Assembly: GCA_963782495.1 (NCBI GenBank)
Contig: CAWAJU010000004.1
Location: forward strand, 62,001-126,000
Source of the DNA: DASQBT01 sp963782495
GTDB lineage: Bacteria; Pseudomonadota; Gammaproteobacteria; Burkholderiales; Thiobacillaceae
Reading direction: 5' to 3'
Length of the DNA: 64,000 bases
Positions 50,577 to 59,478 of this stretch are shown piece after piece; positions within the stretch are counted from its first letter, which is position 1, and every line of letters begins with the position of its first letter. The translations under genes and the position numbers were made by a program. The notes under the pieces were generated by a model. That model was not told the origin of the DNA. It did no database searches and saw only the letters and a program-made list of their open reading frames with translations.

Positions 50577-51353
50577 CTAACGTGCCTGTTCGTAGAGCGG
50601 CATCATCTTCGGCACCAGCGCGGTCAGGGCCTGAATGCGGTTAGAGGGTGAAGGGTGGGTGCTGAGAAATTGCGGTTGCTGTTTGCCCTTACTGGCCTGG
50701 CTCATCTTTTCCCACAATTTCACCGCCGCATGGGGATCATAGCCGGCCCGGGCGGCCAATTCGATGCCATAGCGATCTGCCTCGGACTCCGACTCGCGGC
50801 TGTTGGGCAGGGTCAGGGCAATATCCGCCACCGGCGCGAGCACGGTCATGTCGCGTCCGGCCACTACGGACCCCAGTTTCAGGGCGGCTTCGGTGGCCAT
50901 GGCACGCGACATGCGTTCGCGTCCATGACCCAGCAGGGCGTGGGATATCTCATGGCCCATAATCTCGGCAATTTCGTCATCGCTCAAGTTCAGAGTCTGA
51001 ATGATGCCGGTATAGATCGCCATCTTGCCGCCCGGCATGCACCACGCGTTCAGGGTCGGCTCGTTGATCACGGCCACCGACCATTGCCAGTTCCGGCTCG
51101 CTGGCGACATGTTGCCTGCCTGAATGATCAGCCGGTCGGTGATGTGCTTGACCCGCTGGGTGAGGGCCGGATCGGTGTCGAGATTCCCCTTCTGCTTGGC
51201 AGTGCCCAGGGTCTGGGCATAGGACTGGGCGGAAGCCTGCTGGGCCTGTTCTTCGGACACCAGGACCAATTGCTTGCGGCCGGAAATCGGGTTGGTCTGG
51301 CAGCCTGCGAGCAGGGCAGCCAGACCGATGAATACGAGTACTTTGTATTTCAT
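50577..51353 (-). CDS. M48 family lipoprotein metalloprotease
   Basis: 258 residues from ATG 51353. Lipoprotein signal (KVLVFIGLAALLAGC), then NPISGRKQLVLVSEEQ (the PLTGRxQ-like M48 lipoprotein start). Zinc motif IMGHEISHALLGHGRERMS (HEXXH) and ESEADRYGIELAARAGYDP give the third ligand. Similar to LoiP/YcaL outer-membrane quality-control proteases. It is converging with the L,D-transpeptidase gene 40 bp away. Confidence 0.9.
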   Translation of the reverse strand: MKYKVLVFIGLAALLAGCQTNPISGRKQLVLVSEEQAQQASAQSYAQTLGTAKQKGNLDTDPALTQRVKHITDRLIIQAGNMSPASRNWQWSVAVINEPTLNAWCMPGGKMAIYTGIIQTLNLSDDEIAEIMGHEISHALLGHGRERMSRAMATEAALKLGSVVAGRDMTVLAPVADIALTLPNSRESESEADRYGIELAARAGYDPHAAVKLWEKMSQASKGKQQPQFLSTHPSPSNRIQALTALVPKMMPLYEQAR

Positions 51354-51371
51354 AGGGTGCCTTGCCGACAT

Positions 51372-52196
51372 TCAGATGCCGCGCAGCAACTCGTTGATTC
51401 CGACCTTGGACAGCGTCTTCTCGTCGACTTTTTTCACGATGACTGCGCAATAGAGACTGTATTTGCCATCTTTGGACGGCAAATTGCCGCTCACCACCAC
51501 CGAACCAGAGGGCACCCGCCCGTATAGCACGTCGCCGGTTTCGCGATCATAGATCTTGGTCGACTGGCCGATGTAGACGCCCATCGAAATCACACAATTG
51601 TCTTCGACAATGACGCCTTCCACCACCTCGGAGCGGGCGCCGATGAAGCAGTTGTCGCCGATGATGGTGGGATTGGCCTGGACCGGCTCCAGCACGCCGC
51701 CTATGCCCACCCCGCCAGACAGGTGAACGTTCCTGCCGATCTGAGCGCAGGAGCCCACAGTGGCCCAGGTATCCACCATGGTGCCGTCATCGACATAGGC
51801 GCCGATGTTGACGTAGGACGGCATTAGCACCACGTTCTTCGCGATGTAGGAACCCTTGCGCGCCGCGGCCGGCGGCACCACGCGGAAGCCGCCTTCGCGG
51901 AAATCCTTGGAGTTGAAATCGGCAAACTTGCTCGGCACCTTGTCGTAATAGTTGGTGAAGCCGCCCTTGATGAAGAAATTGTCCTCCAGGCGGAAGGATA
52001 GCAGCACAGCCTTCTTGATCCACTGATGGGTAATCCACTTCTGCCCCTCCGCGCGTTCCGACACCCGCAACAGCCCCATGTCCAGCAGTTCGATCACGCT
52101 GAGGACCGCATCCTTGACCTGGGGCTCGACATTGCGCGGCGTGATCTCTGCGCGGCGCTCAAAGGCTTCTTCGATGATGGGCTGAAGTTCATGCAT
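51372..52196 (-). CDS. dapD: 2,3,4,5-tetrahydropyridine-2,6-dicarboxylate N-succinyltransferase
   Basis: 274 residues, ATG 52196. Lysine and meso-diaminopimelate synthesis by the succinyl branch. Left-handed beta-helix hexapeptides: SYVNIGAYVDDGTMVDTWATVGSCAQIGRNVHLSGGVGIGGVLEP and FIGARSEVVEGVIVEDNCVISMGVYIGQSTKIYDRETG. It follows dapC by 41 bp; the order dapC-dapD is common in Betaproteobacteria. Confidence 0.96.
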   Translation of the reverse strand: MHELQPIIEEAFERRAEITPRNVEPQVKDAVLSVIELLDMGLLRVSERAEGQKWITHQWIKKAVLLSFRLEDNFFIKGGFTNYYDKVPSKFADFNSKDFREGGFRVVPPAAARKGSYIAKNVVLMPSYVNIGAYVDDGTMVDTWATVGSCAQIGRNVHLSGGVGIGGVLEPVQANPTIIGDNCFIGARSEVVEGVIVEDNCVISMGVYIGQSTKIYDRETGDVLYGRVPSGSVVVSGNLPSKDGKYSLYCAVIVKKVDEKTLSKVGINELLRGI

Positions 52197-52237
52197 GCTG
52201 GTTCCTTGGGTAGGTCCGTTAGAAGATAATCTGCGCG

Positions 52238-53461
52238 CTAGCGTTGATCGGATAGGTGTTCGGCGAACCGGCCTGCTCGCGTGCCGGAAAATTCGACCAT
52301 GCGGCGCGCGGCTTCCTCGCACTCGCTTTGGCCTGCCACCAGCGCCATGCGTACGTAGCCGGCGCCGGGGTTGATGCCCTTCGCCTCGCGCGCCAGAAAG
52401 CTGCCGGGCAGGACGGTCACATGCTGCTGATGGAAAAGTTCGCGGGCAAACTCCGTGTCGCTGCCAGGGACCTTGAGCCAATAATAGAATGCGGCCTCGG
52501 GCGTATCCACCGGATAAGCCTGGGCCAGAATGCGCGTCACCGCAGCAAACTTCTCCCGGTAGAGGCGGCGGTTTTCCACCACATGGGCTTCATCGTTCCA
52601 GGCAGCAATACTGGCGGCTTGTACCGCCGGGCTCATGGCACTGCCGTGATAGGTACGATAGAGCAGGAATTTCTGGATGATCTCTCTATCGCCGGCCACA
52701 AAGCCCGAACGCAAGCCAGGCACATTGGAGCGCTTGGACAGGGAGTTGAAAATCACCAGGTTCTTGTGACTGCGCCCCAATTGTCGTGCCGCCGTGAGCG
52801 CCCCCAGGGGTGCGTTGCCTTCCTCGGAATAGATCTCCGAGTAGCACTCGTCGCTGGCAACGACGAAGCCATTCCGGTCCGCCAGTTCAAAGATCCCTTG
52901 CCAGTCTTCCAGGCCCATGACCTTGCCGGTGGGATTACCGGGTGAGCACACATACACCAGTTGCACCATCTCCCACAGGTCTTCGGGAATGCTTGCCCAA
53001 TCCATGCGAAAGCCATTTCCCGCCACGGTATTGAGGTAGTAAGGCGTGGCGCCGGCCAGCAGGGCCGCGCCTTCATAGATCTGGTAGAACGGGTTGGGGC
53101 TCACCACCCGCTTCTTGTGCGGGACCGGATCGATGACCGCCTGGGCGAAGGCGAACAGGGCTTCGCGGCTTCCATTGACGGGCAGCACTTCAGTGCCTGG
53201 GTCGAGCGCGACTCCATATCGCCGCCCTGCCCAGTCGCCGATGGCAGCCCGCAACGCATCGCTTCCCTGGGTCGCGGGATAATTGGCCAGTCCATCCAGC
53301 CCCGCCACCAGGGCATCCTTGATGAATTGGGGGGTGGGGTGCTTGGGTTCGCCGATCGACAGGTTGATGGCTGTGACACCAGCAGGCGGGGTGACGCCCG
53401 CGAACAGGTCACGCAGCTTTTGGAACGGGTAGGGTTGGAGTTGGTCCAGCCGGGAGTTCAT
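52238..53461 (-). CDS. dapC: Succinyldiaminopimelate transaminase DapC
   Basis: 407 residues, PLP fold type I. INLSIGEPKHPTPQFI, NYPATQGSDALRAAI, SPNPFYQIYEGAALLAGA, YVCSPGNPTGKVM, SDECYSEIY and the Schiff-base lysine in FNSLSKRSNVPGLRSGFVAGD. It acts on the product of DapD in the lysine pathway. First gene of the dapC-dapD pair. Confidence 0.94.
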   Translation of the reverse strand: MNSRLDQLQPYPFQKLRDLFAGVTPPAGVTAINLSIGEPKHPTPQFIKDALVAGLDGLANYPATQGSDALRAAIGDWAGRRYGVALDPGTEVLPVNGSREALFAFAQAVIDPVPHKKRVVSPNPFYQIYEGAALLAGATPYYLNTVAGNGFRMDWASIPEDLWEMVQLVYVCSPGNPTGKVMGLEDWQGIFELADRNGFVVASDECYSEIYSEEGNAPLGALTAARQLGRSHKNLVIFNSLSKRSNVPGLRSGFVAGDREIIQKFLLYRTYHGSAMSPAVQAASIAAWNDEAHVVENRRLYREKFAAVTRILAQAYPVDTPEAAFYYWLKVPGSDTEFARELFHQQHVTVLPGSFLAREAKGINPGAGYVRMALVAGQSECEEAARRMVEFSGTRAGRFAEHLSDQR

Positions 53462-53532
53462 AGGGGATAAGGTGCGGCCTTGTTATCATCAGGCCCAATT
53501 CAAATCACAGAACCGGCATTATAAATGCTTGG

Positions 53533-54439
53533 ATGCGTATGAGCCCGACTCGCCCAACTGCCTTCGTGGTCGTCTGCCTGCTTTTCGGCGCGACCATGTG
53601 GGGCATTATCTGGTATCCCTACCGCCTGCTGCAGCAGCAGGGCGTGCCCGGCGAGGTCTCGTCGCTGTGTTCCTACGCCATCCCCCTGTTGATTTTCGTC
53701 TGGTTCCACCTGAAGGATCTCAAGGCCGCGCGTCCCTATTGGCGGACCCTGCTGGGTATAGGCCTGGCCGCAGGCTGGACCAACATGTCCTATGTACTCT
53801 CGGTTCTGGAAGGGGAGATCCTGCGGGTGCTGCTTCTGTTCTACCTGGCCCCGTCTGTGGACCGTTCTTTTCGCCCGGTTGTTCCTGGGGGAGCAGCTCA
53901 ACCGTTGGGGCTATGGTGTCATGGGGCTGTCCGTTGCCGGCGCTATGATCATGTTGTGGCCACTGCAAGGAGGCTTTCCCCTGCCGGCCAATCATGCGGA
54001 ATGGCTGGCCCTGTCGGCGGGGATGAGTTTTGCCCTGTCCAATGTGTTGACGCGCCACGCCAGCGCGGCGTCTCTGGGGGCAAAGGCTGTGGCGGTCTGG
54101 GCGGGTGTGAGTGTCGTGTCCCTGTCTGCCCTGGCGATCAAGCCCGGCGCATGGGCATTCGCGGCCAGTGCCACCGCCGCCACCTGGGGCCTGTTGCTGG
54201 GCGTGGGGCTGTCGATCGCTGCAATGACATATGCGGTGCAATACGGACTCTCGCACGCACCGGCCAACCAGGCGATCATCATCTTCCTGTTCGAACTGGT
54301 GGTGGCGGCCATCTCAAGCTATTTTCTGGCAGATGAAGCGCTTAGTCTGCACGAGTGGATAGGTGCGGCTTTGATCATTGCCGGCAGCCTGTTTTCCGGC
54401 CATATGGAAGATCCTCAGGACGAAGGAGCGAGGGCATGA
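53533..54439 (+). pseudogene. EamA/DMT-family transporter, one reading-frame break
   Basis: The first frame from ATG 53533 gives helices 1-4 (LLFGATMWGIIWYPYRLLQQQGVPGEVSSLC ... ILRVLLLFYLAP). Near 53855 one extra T shifts the frame, and the next frame continues LWTVLFARLFLGEQLNRWGYGVMGLSVAGAMIML to EWIGAALIIAGSLFSGH. Joined, this is a ten-helix EamA permease of about 301 residues; the 907-nt span is 302 codons plus one base. Substrate unknown. Either a recent mutation or an assembly error. Confidence 0.8.
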
Positions 54440-54807
54440 TTACGCGTCTGCTGCACGCCTCCCTGATAGTGCAAGACCTGCCCACGGCACGGGCTTTCTA
54501 TGAGGGAGCTCTGGGCCTCACACCCAGCGCAGGCCGGCCGGCCATGAGTTTCGATGGCGTCTGGTACGACATTGGTCCCTGCCAGATACATTTACTTTGC
54601 CTGCCCAATCCGGAGCATGGGCTGAAACGGCCCGAGCACGGCGGCCGTGATCGCCACCTGGCGCTGGCAGTGAATTCGCTGGAGGAACTGGCCGTATGGC
54701 TCGATGCCAGGGGGATAAGTTACACGCGAAGCCAGTCCGGCCGCGCGGCGCTCTTTTGTCGGGATCCGGATGGCAACGCATTAGAGTTTGCAGAAGTTTC
54801 GGCCTGA
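54436..54807 (+). CDS. Glyoxalase/VOC superfamily protein
   Basis: 123 residues, ATG 54436 overlaps the transporter stop. One betaalphabetabetabeta unit: LLHASLIVQDLPTARAFYEGALGL, CQIHLLCLPNP, DRHLALAVNSLEELAVWLDARGI, and FCRDPDGNALEFAEV with metal-binding His and Glu. The specific reaction is unknown (lyase, dioxygenase or resistance). Confidence 0.85.
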   Translation: MITRLLHASLIVQDLPTARAFYEGALGLTPSAGRPAMSFDGVWYDIGPCQIHLLCLPNPEHGLKRPEHGGRDRHLALAVNSLEELAVWLDARGISYTRSQSGRAALFCRDPDGNALEFAEVSA

Positions 54808-54904
54808 CTTGGTAGCAGGAACCTCGGCGTACCGGATCCGCTTCGCGCTCCCGCCCCAGCCGCTCCGCGGCCGCCGTGTCGCGGCTCGCAGAGAGGCGAG
54901 AAGT

Positions 54905-54919
54905 AACATTATGTTACCG
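54905..54919. repeat. 15-bp palindrome in the gap after the glyoxalase gene
   Basis: GTAACAT-T-ATGTTAC, a perfect 7-bp inverted repeat. It lies in the 183-bp gap between two converging genes, so it may be a protein-binding site or a small hairpin. Nothing else is seen in the gap. Confidence 0.35.
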
Positions 54920-54990
54920 ACGTATTACATTGAATCGTATGACTTGATATAGCGCATATTGGGACGAATATGTCTGCGCTTGAGGCTCGC

Positions 54991-55413
54991 TCAAAGCGTA
55001 TCTACAGCCATCCCTTCGAGGCGGCGAATGATCATTCGCAGGGCGGCTTTGGTGCCATTCAGCCGATTGATGAATAACTGGGCGGCAATACTGCCACCAT
55101 CGCGACGCCGGGCGCGAAAAGGGATGGCGCAGTGGCAAAGGTAAGCGAGCCGTGGATTGATCTGATTCTGCTTGAGAAGTTCGATGCCTTCCAACTTCGG
55201 CACCAGCAGTGAGACGTGGCGACCCAGCAATTCGGCCCGGGCGTAGCCCAGTACCTGCTCAAAGGTCGCGCTGCAGTCCTGGATTACACCATGAGCATCC
55301 AATTCGAGGGTTGCGAGGTCGGGGGGGCTGATCGCAGGCCGGCGAACAACAGGGGCGGCCGTGGAAATTTGCATGACGTCATTCCTTCGTGAGTGGGCTG
55401 AATCGTCCATCAA
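54991..55413 (-). CDS. Single PAS-domain protein
   Basis: 140 residues. The PAS core is LELDAHGVIQDCSATFEQVLGYARAELLGRHVSLLVPKL and FRARRRDGGSIAAQLFINRL. It has no output domain, so it must pass a signal to a partner. The ATG overlaps the stop of the small gene upstream (ATGA), so the two are coupled. Confidence 0.78.
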   Translation of the reverse strand: MMDDSAHSRRNDVMQISTAAPVVRRPAISPPDLATLELDAHGVIQDCSATFEQVLGYARAELLGRHVSLLVPKLEGIELLKQNQINPRLAYLCHCAIPFRARRRDGGSIAAQLFINRLNGTKAALRMIIRRLEGMAVDTL

Positions 55414-55619
55414 ACGCGGGAATCCGCGCTAGCGGAATGATTGATTTCCGCTTCAGCTGCAAGCCAGTCTTCCAACTCATGGCCGGGGGAGAATCCGCGC
55501 GCCTCCGCCTTGAGGTAGGCAAGCTCTGCAATGCGCTCTTGCGCCTGCCCGGTTCGAACCTCGGAAGGGGCTTCAAGTTCCAGGGAGACTACTTTCTTCT
55601 GTGCGCTGCTTCTTGGCAT
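55410..55619 (-). CDS. DUF2934 protein
   Basis: 69 residues from ATG 55619. The core AQERIAELAYLKAEARGFSPGHELEDWLAAEAEI fits the DUF2934 pattern: a helix, an RGF.pG turn, and an acidic DWL/AE helix. The N-terminus is basic (PRSSAQKK). Function unknown; coupled with the PAS protein. Confidence 0.75.
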   Translation of the reverse strand: MPRSSAQKKVVSLELEAPSEVRTGQAQERIAELAYLKAEARGFSPGHELEDWLAAEAEINHSASADSRV

Positions 55620-56138
55620 ACTGTTCTCCAGATGAAATGGCTGATTCAACCCAGGCCTGTGTTACGAGCCAAATTCTTCCGCCAAGGCTGTCATGATCCA
55701 ACAAGAACGTGAAACATTTATGTCCGCTCGATGGTCTAGGAACATTGCTCACGAAGTTTTTTTGTATCACAGGATGCTCAAAAGGCAAGATAAGTGTCTC
55801 TACGTACTCGAATGCAATGCCTCGCTCACTCACTGTAGACACCCTGCATTTAATGGGCTCCGGGACTATGCAGATTGGCATTTCAGAGGCAAGTGCAAAT
55901 AGCGGGGATAAGTGGATTTTTTGGCGTACGATCAAAGCGAGTTGTTCCGGCTAGGAACCTCCTTCCTGAAACAGCCACCCAAGGACAATGGAATTGTGCA
56001 GTTCTACCGACAGTGGCGTTCGGCGGACGTTTGCGACAGGAAACCAGTCCGGTGGCGCTGAGCCGGCGGAGCAGATTTCCTGCTGCCGGCATATCCGGTC
56101 ACCCTATGGGGCGCTCTTACTATTATTAAGGACAGGCT
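55620..56138. other. Intergenic region of about 520 bp
   Basis: This divergent gap between the DUF2934 gene and the DksA-like gene must hold both promoters. One 120-codon open frame on the minus strand (55573-55935) has no recognisable domain and I do not support it as a gene. No RNA gene seen. Confidence 0.4.
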
Positions 56139-56537
56139 ATGACCCCACTGAGCAAGCTTGAGGTGAAGACAATCGAAAAGCAATTGCGCGAACGCAAGGC
56201 AGCTTTGCTTGAGGAGGTTCGCGCCCATCTGATCGAACGCGAGGATCAGAATTTGGTCGGCTTGCTGGGTCTTGAACCTGGCGACAGCGGCGATCTGTCC
56301 ATGGCCGATGCGCTGGCCGATCTGGATGTCGCCATGATGGACCGGCAAATCCGCGAATTACGCGAGATCGAGGCGGCCTATCGCCGTATCCGGGAGGGGA
56401 ACTTTGGCCAGTGCTCCGATTGCGGCGATGAGATCGCATTTGCGCGTCTGCAAGTTTCGCCGTCGGCGAAGCGCTGCATGCTTTGCCAGGAGAAGTTTGA
56501 GCGGGTTTACGCCCAGGAGGGACATCCGAGACTCTAG
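56139..56537 (+). CDS. TraR/DksA family zinc-finger protein
   Basis: 132 residues. A coiled-coil N-terminus (VKTIEKQLRERKAALLEEVRAHLIERED) precedes a C4 zinc finger (CSDCGDEIAFARLQVSPSAKRCMLCQEKFE). Lacks the D-x-x-D-A tip of true DksA in the coiled coil (DLSMADALADLDVA has a partial match), so a DksA-like regulator of RNA polymerase is likely. Confidence 0.82.
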   Translation: MTPLSKLEVKTIEKQLRERKAALLEEVRAHLIEREDQNLVGLLGLEPGDSGDLSMADALADLDVAMMDRQIRELREIEAAYRRIREGNFGQCSDCGDEIAFARLQVSPSAKRCMLCQEKFERVYAQEGHPRL

Positions 56538-56745
56538 TTCCTTGGGCCAGTCTAATCCTTGACGGCGAGACTCCCTCGCGCAGGTGGAAAGTGTGCCATC
56601 GGTCGAATAGTTGCTTGCAAGTGCAAGGCCAATGTCTCAAGCCTGGCACGGCCAGGCTGGCAGACAGGTACTCCATGAAATATTCTGGGCCCTATGGGTA
56701 GAGGAACAGAAGTCTTTAGGTTTAATGGGATCACAAGGAGTCATC

Positions 56746-57300
56746 ATGCAAATTCCCCTGCAAATCACCTTTCGTGAAGTGGAACATTCCGACGCCTTGG
56801 AGGGCCATATCCGTGACAAGGCCCAGAAATTGGAGCAGTTCTACTCCGCTCTGGTGGGTTGCAGGGTGGTGGTGGATCAACCGGGCAAGCATCAACACTT
56901 GGGCAAGCCATTCAGCATCCGCATCGATCTCACCGTGCCGGGTGGCGAAATTGTCGTGGATCGTCAGCAGAACGAGGATGTCTACGTAGCGCTGCGCGAC
57001 GCATTCAATGCCGCCCGCCGCAAGTTGGAGGATTACGGTCACCGGCAGCGGCGCGAGATCAAGACCCACGAGCCCGTCGTGTCAGGCCGGGTGGCGCGAC
57101 TCGTAGCGGAAGAGGGTTACGGCTTTATCACCGGCACCAACGGCAAGGAATATTACTTCTCTGCCGCCAACCTGGTGAACGGTGGTCTGGACCAGTTGCG
57201 CGAGGGAGACGAGGTCCGCTTCCTCGAAGACGCCGGCAGCGATGGCATGCAGGCCAAACGGGTGAGCCTGCATCATCAGGGCGCGGGCGAGGCGGACTGA
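56746..57300 (+). CDS. RaiA/HPF ribosome-hibernation domain fused to a cold-shock domain
   Basis: 184 residues, AAGGAG before ATG 56746. The first 100 residues are the ribosome-associated inhibitor fold: ITFREVEHSDALEGHIRDKAQKLEQFY, RIDLTVPGGEIVVD and YVALRDAFNAARRKLEDYGHRQ. Residues 110-180 form a cold-shock domain: SGRVARLVAEEGYGFITGTNGKEYYFSAANLVNG and LREGDEVRFLED, an RNA-binding beta-barrel. The fusion suggests a factor that silences ribosomes while contacting RNA. First gene of a small operon. Confidence 0.9.
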   Translation: MQIPLQITFREVEHSDALEGHIRDKAQKLEQFYSALVGCRVVVDQPGKHQHLGKPFSIRIDLTVPGGEIVVDRQQNEDVYVALRDAFNAARRKLEDYGHRQRREIKTHEPVVSGRVARLVAEEGYGFITGTNGKEYYFSAANLVNGGLDQLREGDEVRFLEDAGSDGMQAKRVSLHHQGAGEAD

Positions 57301-57301
57301 C

Positions 57302-57835
57302 ATGCCCAACCTGGAATCGTTTATTGCCTATGCGCCCCGGGGAGCCGGTCTGCTCAGCGCCGTCGTGTATGTGGAGCGCGACGACGACGTGTTCGGCTGG
57401 TTTAGCGGCAGTCGCGGCTACCAGACGGTGAGCGCGTTCTTCCTGCTCCGGGACTTCTATTCCGCCGGTGAGACGGTATTTTTTGCCACGGACGGCATGG
57501 ATCTGCGCGGTGGGTGGAAATACGATTACAGCAGCAGCCAACCAGAACTGGAGCGACCCGTTGCACTGGAGGATGACCTGGCCCGGCAGTTGGACAGCAT
57601 GCAGGGAAAATTTGCCGGCGAATGGCTGTTCTATCCGGATGATCCCACCGCGGCCATCCAGATTCAGGCCTACCAGGAACTCGGCCTGCCCTTGCAGACC
57701 GTCAACGTGCAGGCGAAGAAGCTCAACAAACTTGACCAGAAGGATGCCGTGTGGCGTTATTATTCGCCCGCATTTCGCGGTCCGGTCCTGCAGTATCTCG
57801 GAAACCATTGGCCGCTGGATTACCGTGTCGAGTGA
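57302..57835 (+). CDS. Conserved hypothetical protein
   Basis: 177 residues, soluble, rich in Tyr, Phe and Trp. It begins one base after the HPF-CSD stop. Segments such as AYAPRGAGLLSAVVYVERDDDVFGWF, FFATDGMDLRGGWKYDYSSSQ and NKLDQKDAVWRYYSPAFRGPVLQYLGNHWPLDYRVE show no known domain. Its GTGA overlap with the kinase gene argues that all three are made together. Confidence 0.7.
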   Translation: MPNLESFIAYAPRGAGLLSAVVYVERDDDVFGWFSGSRGYQTVSAFFLLRDFYSAGETVFFATDGMDLRGGWKYDYSSSQPELERPVALEDDLARQLDSMQGKFAGEWLFYPDDPTAAIQIQAYQELGLPLQTVNVQAKKLNKLDQKDAVWRYYSPAFRGPVLQYLGNHWPLDYRVE

Positions 57836-59412
57836 AGCCTCCGTCACAAATGCCGGCCTTGAGTGAGCCGGCCGATACCCAGCTTCAGCTGATCAAGGCC
57901 CTGCATCAACCTGACTGCTACGATCACGCGGTGGGTCAGATCCGGCATCTGGAAACCCATATCTCTCATCTGTTGCTGACCGGTTCCTACGCCTACAAGC
58001 TCAAGAAGCCCCTCAACCTTGGCTTCCTTGATTTCAGCACCCTGGAACGGCGCCGCTTCTACTGCGAGGAGGAAGTCCGCCTCAACCGCCGCCTGGCACC
58101 AAGGGATTATCTGGAGGTGGTGGCCATAAATGGCAGTCTTGCCGCGCCTCGCGTCAACGGACAGGGCCCGGTACTGGACTACGCGGTGAGGATGCGCCAG
58201 TTTGATCCGGAAGCGACGCTGGATCGGATGGATGACTTGGGACAGTTTACGGCCCGACACGTCGATGCCATTGCTACCGCCCTGGCCGAATTTCATGGCA
58301 AGGTCGACACTGCACCGACAGACTCGTCTTTCGGAAGATCTGAAGCGATCTGGGCGCCACAGGAGCAGAATTTTGCCCAGCTTGCCTCGCGTATTGCGGG
58401 CGCGGAGGCCCTGGCCTTGCTGGAAGCGCTGCGCAACTGGAGCACCACGGAACATGCCAGGCTTGCGCATGAATTCGAGCAGCGTCGCGATCACGGTTTC
58501 GTACGTGAGTGTCACGGCGATCTGCACCTGGGCAACATGGTGTGGCGCGACGACGAACTGCTCATATTCGATTGCATCGAATTCAACCCGGACCTGCGCT
58601 GGATCGATGTCATGTCCGAGCTGGCCTTCTGCTACATGGACCTGTTGCAGCGCGGCCATCAAGACCTCGCAGCCCGCTTGCTCAACCGCTATCTCGAGCG
58701 CACCGGCGATTATGCGGGGCTGACCTTGCTGCGTTATTACGCGGCATACCGCGCGATCGTTCGCGCCAAGGTCGCCTATATCCGCGCCCGCCAACCCGGC
58801 CAGGCAGAACACGATGCGGACAGGGAGGAACAGCTGGGACTTGCTTATCTGCGGCTGGCCGATCAGCTCACCCGGCCGCCGAAAGCCGGGCTGCTCATCA
58901 CCCACGGTCTGTCCGGTTCCGGCAAGACCACGTTCAGCCAGGGCCTGATCGAACGGCTAGGCGCAATCTGCCTGCGTTCCGACGTCGAGCGCAAGCGCCT
59001 GGCTGGACTGGATGCATTCGCGCGCACCGGTAGCGGAGTGGAGGAGGGGATCTACGCCCATGATTTTTCCCGCCGCACTTATGGCCACCTGGCCTATCTT
59101 GCTGAACGACTCGTGCATGCGGGCTGGACGGTCTTGGTCGATGCCACCTTCATGGCGCGTTGGCAGCGCGAACTGCTGCACCACGTTGCGCTCGCCTGCG
59201 GGGCGCCATTCCATATCCTGGATTTCTTCGTGCCAACCGAGGAACTGCGGCAACGGGTAGTGGCTCGAAGCGCGGCAGGGACCGACGCTTCCGAAGCGGA
59301 CCTTGCGGTGTTTGAACAGCAATTGAAAACGCAGGAGCCGCTTACGATTGAAGAATCAGGTCTGGTTCTCGCTGCCAATTCTGTGGAGCAAGTTGCTGCC
59401 TTGCTTGCTTGA
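57832..59412 (+). CDS. Bifunctional aminoglycoside-phosphotransferase-like / AAA kinase
   Basis: 526 residues from GTG 57832 (overlapping the upstream stop) or 520 from ATG 57850. N-terminal APH-like kinase: GSYAYKLKKPLNLGFLDFSTLERRRFYCEEEVRLNRRLAP (nucleotide lysines), then the catalytic ECHGDLHLGNMVW and metal motif FDCIEFNPDLRWIDV. C-terminal P-loop domain: LLITHGLSGSGKTTFSQGLIERLGAICLRSDVERKRLAG, then VDATFMARWQRELL. This two-domain plan occurs widely in Proteobacteria with no proven substrate, possibly a sugar or nucleoside kinase pair. Not an antibiotic-resistance gene by context. Confidence 0.85.
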   Translation: MKPPSQMPALSEPADTQLQLIKALHQPDCYDHAVGQIRHLETHISHLLLTGSYAYKLKKPLNLGFLDFSTLERRRFYCEEEVRLNRRLAPRDYLEVVAINGSLAAPRVNGQGPVLDYAVRMRQFDPEATLDRMDDLGQFTARHVDAIATALAEFHGKVDTAPTDSSFGRSEAIWAPQEQNFAQLASRIAGAEALALLEALRNWSTTEHARLAHEFEQRRDHGFVRECHGDLHLGNMVWRDDELLIFDCIEFNPDLRWIDVMSELAFCYMDLLQRGHQDLAARLLNRYLERTGDYAGLTLLRYYAAYRAIVRAKVAYIRARQPGQAEHDADREEQLGLAYLRLADQLTRPPKAGLLITHGLSGSGKTTFSQGLIERLGAICLRSDVERKRLAGLDAFARTGSGVEEGIYAHDFSRRTYGHLAYLAERLVHAGWTVLVDATFMARWQRELLHHVALACGAPFHILDFFVPTEELRQRVVARSAAGTDASEADLAVFEQQLKTQEPLTIEESGLVLAANSVEQVAALLA

Positions 59413-59478
59413 TTCCACTCTCCGGGCCCGCGCTCGAACGCGGATTGGCGCGATGAAAGGAATCGAGGCGAACTGTCG

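Noticed and set aside
55573..55935. 120-codon minus-strand open frame before the DksA-like gene
   Set aside because: No domain, no clear ribosome site, and it overlaps the start of the DUF2934 gene.
57832..59412. Aminoglycoside-resistance gene
   Set aside because: The APH-like half is fused to an AAA-type kinase and sits in a chromosomal stress operon, so antibiotic resistance is not supported.
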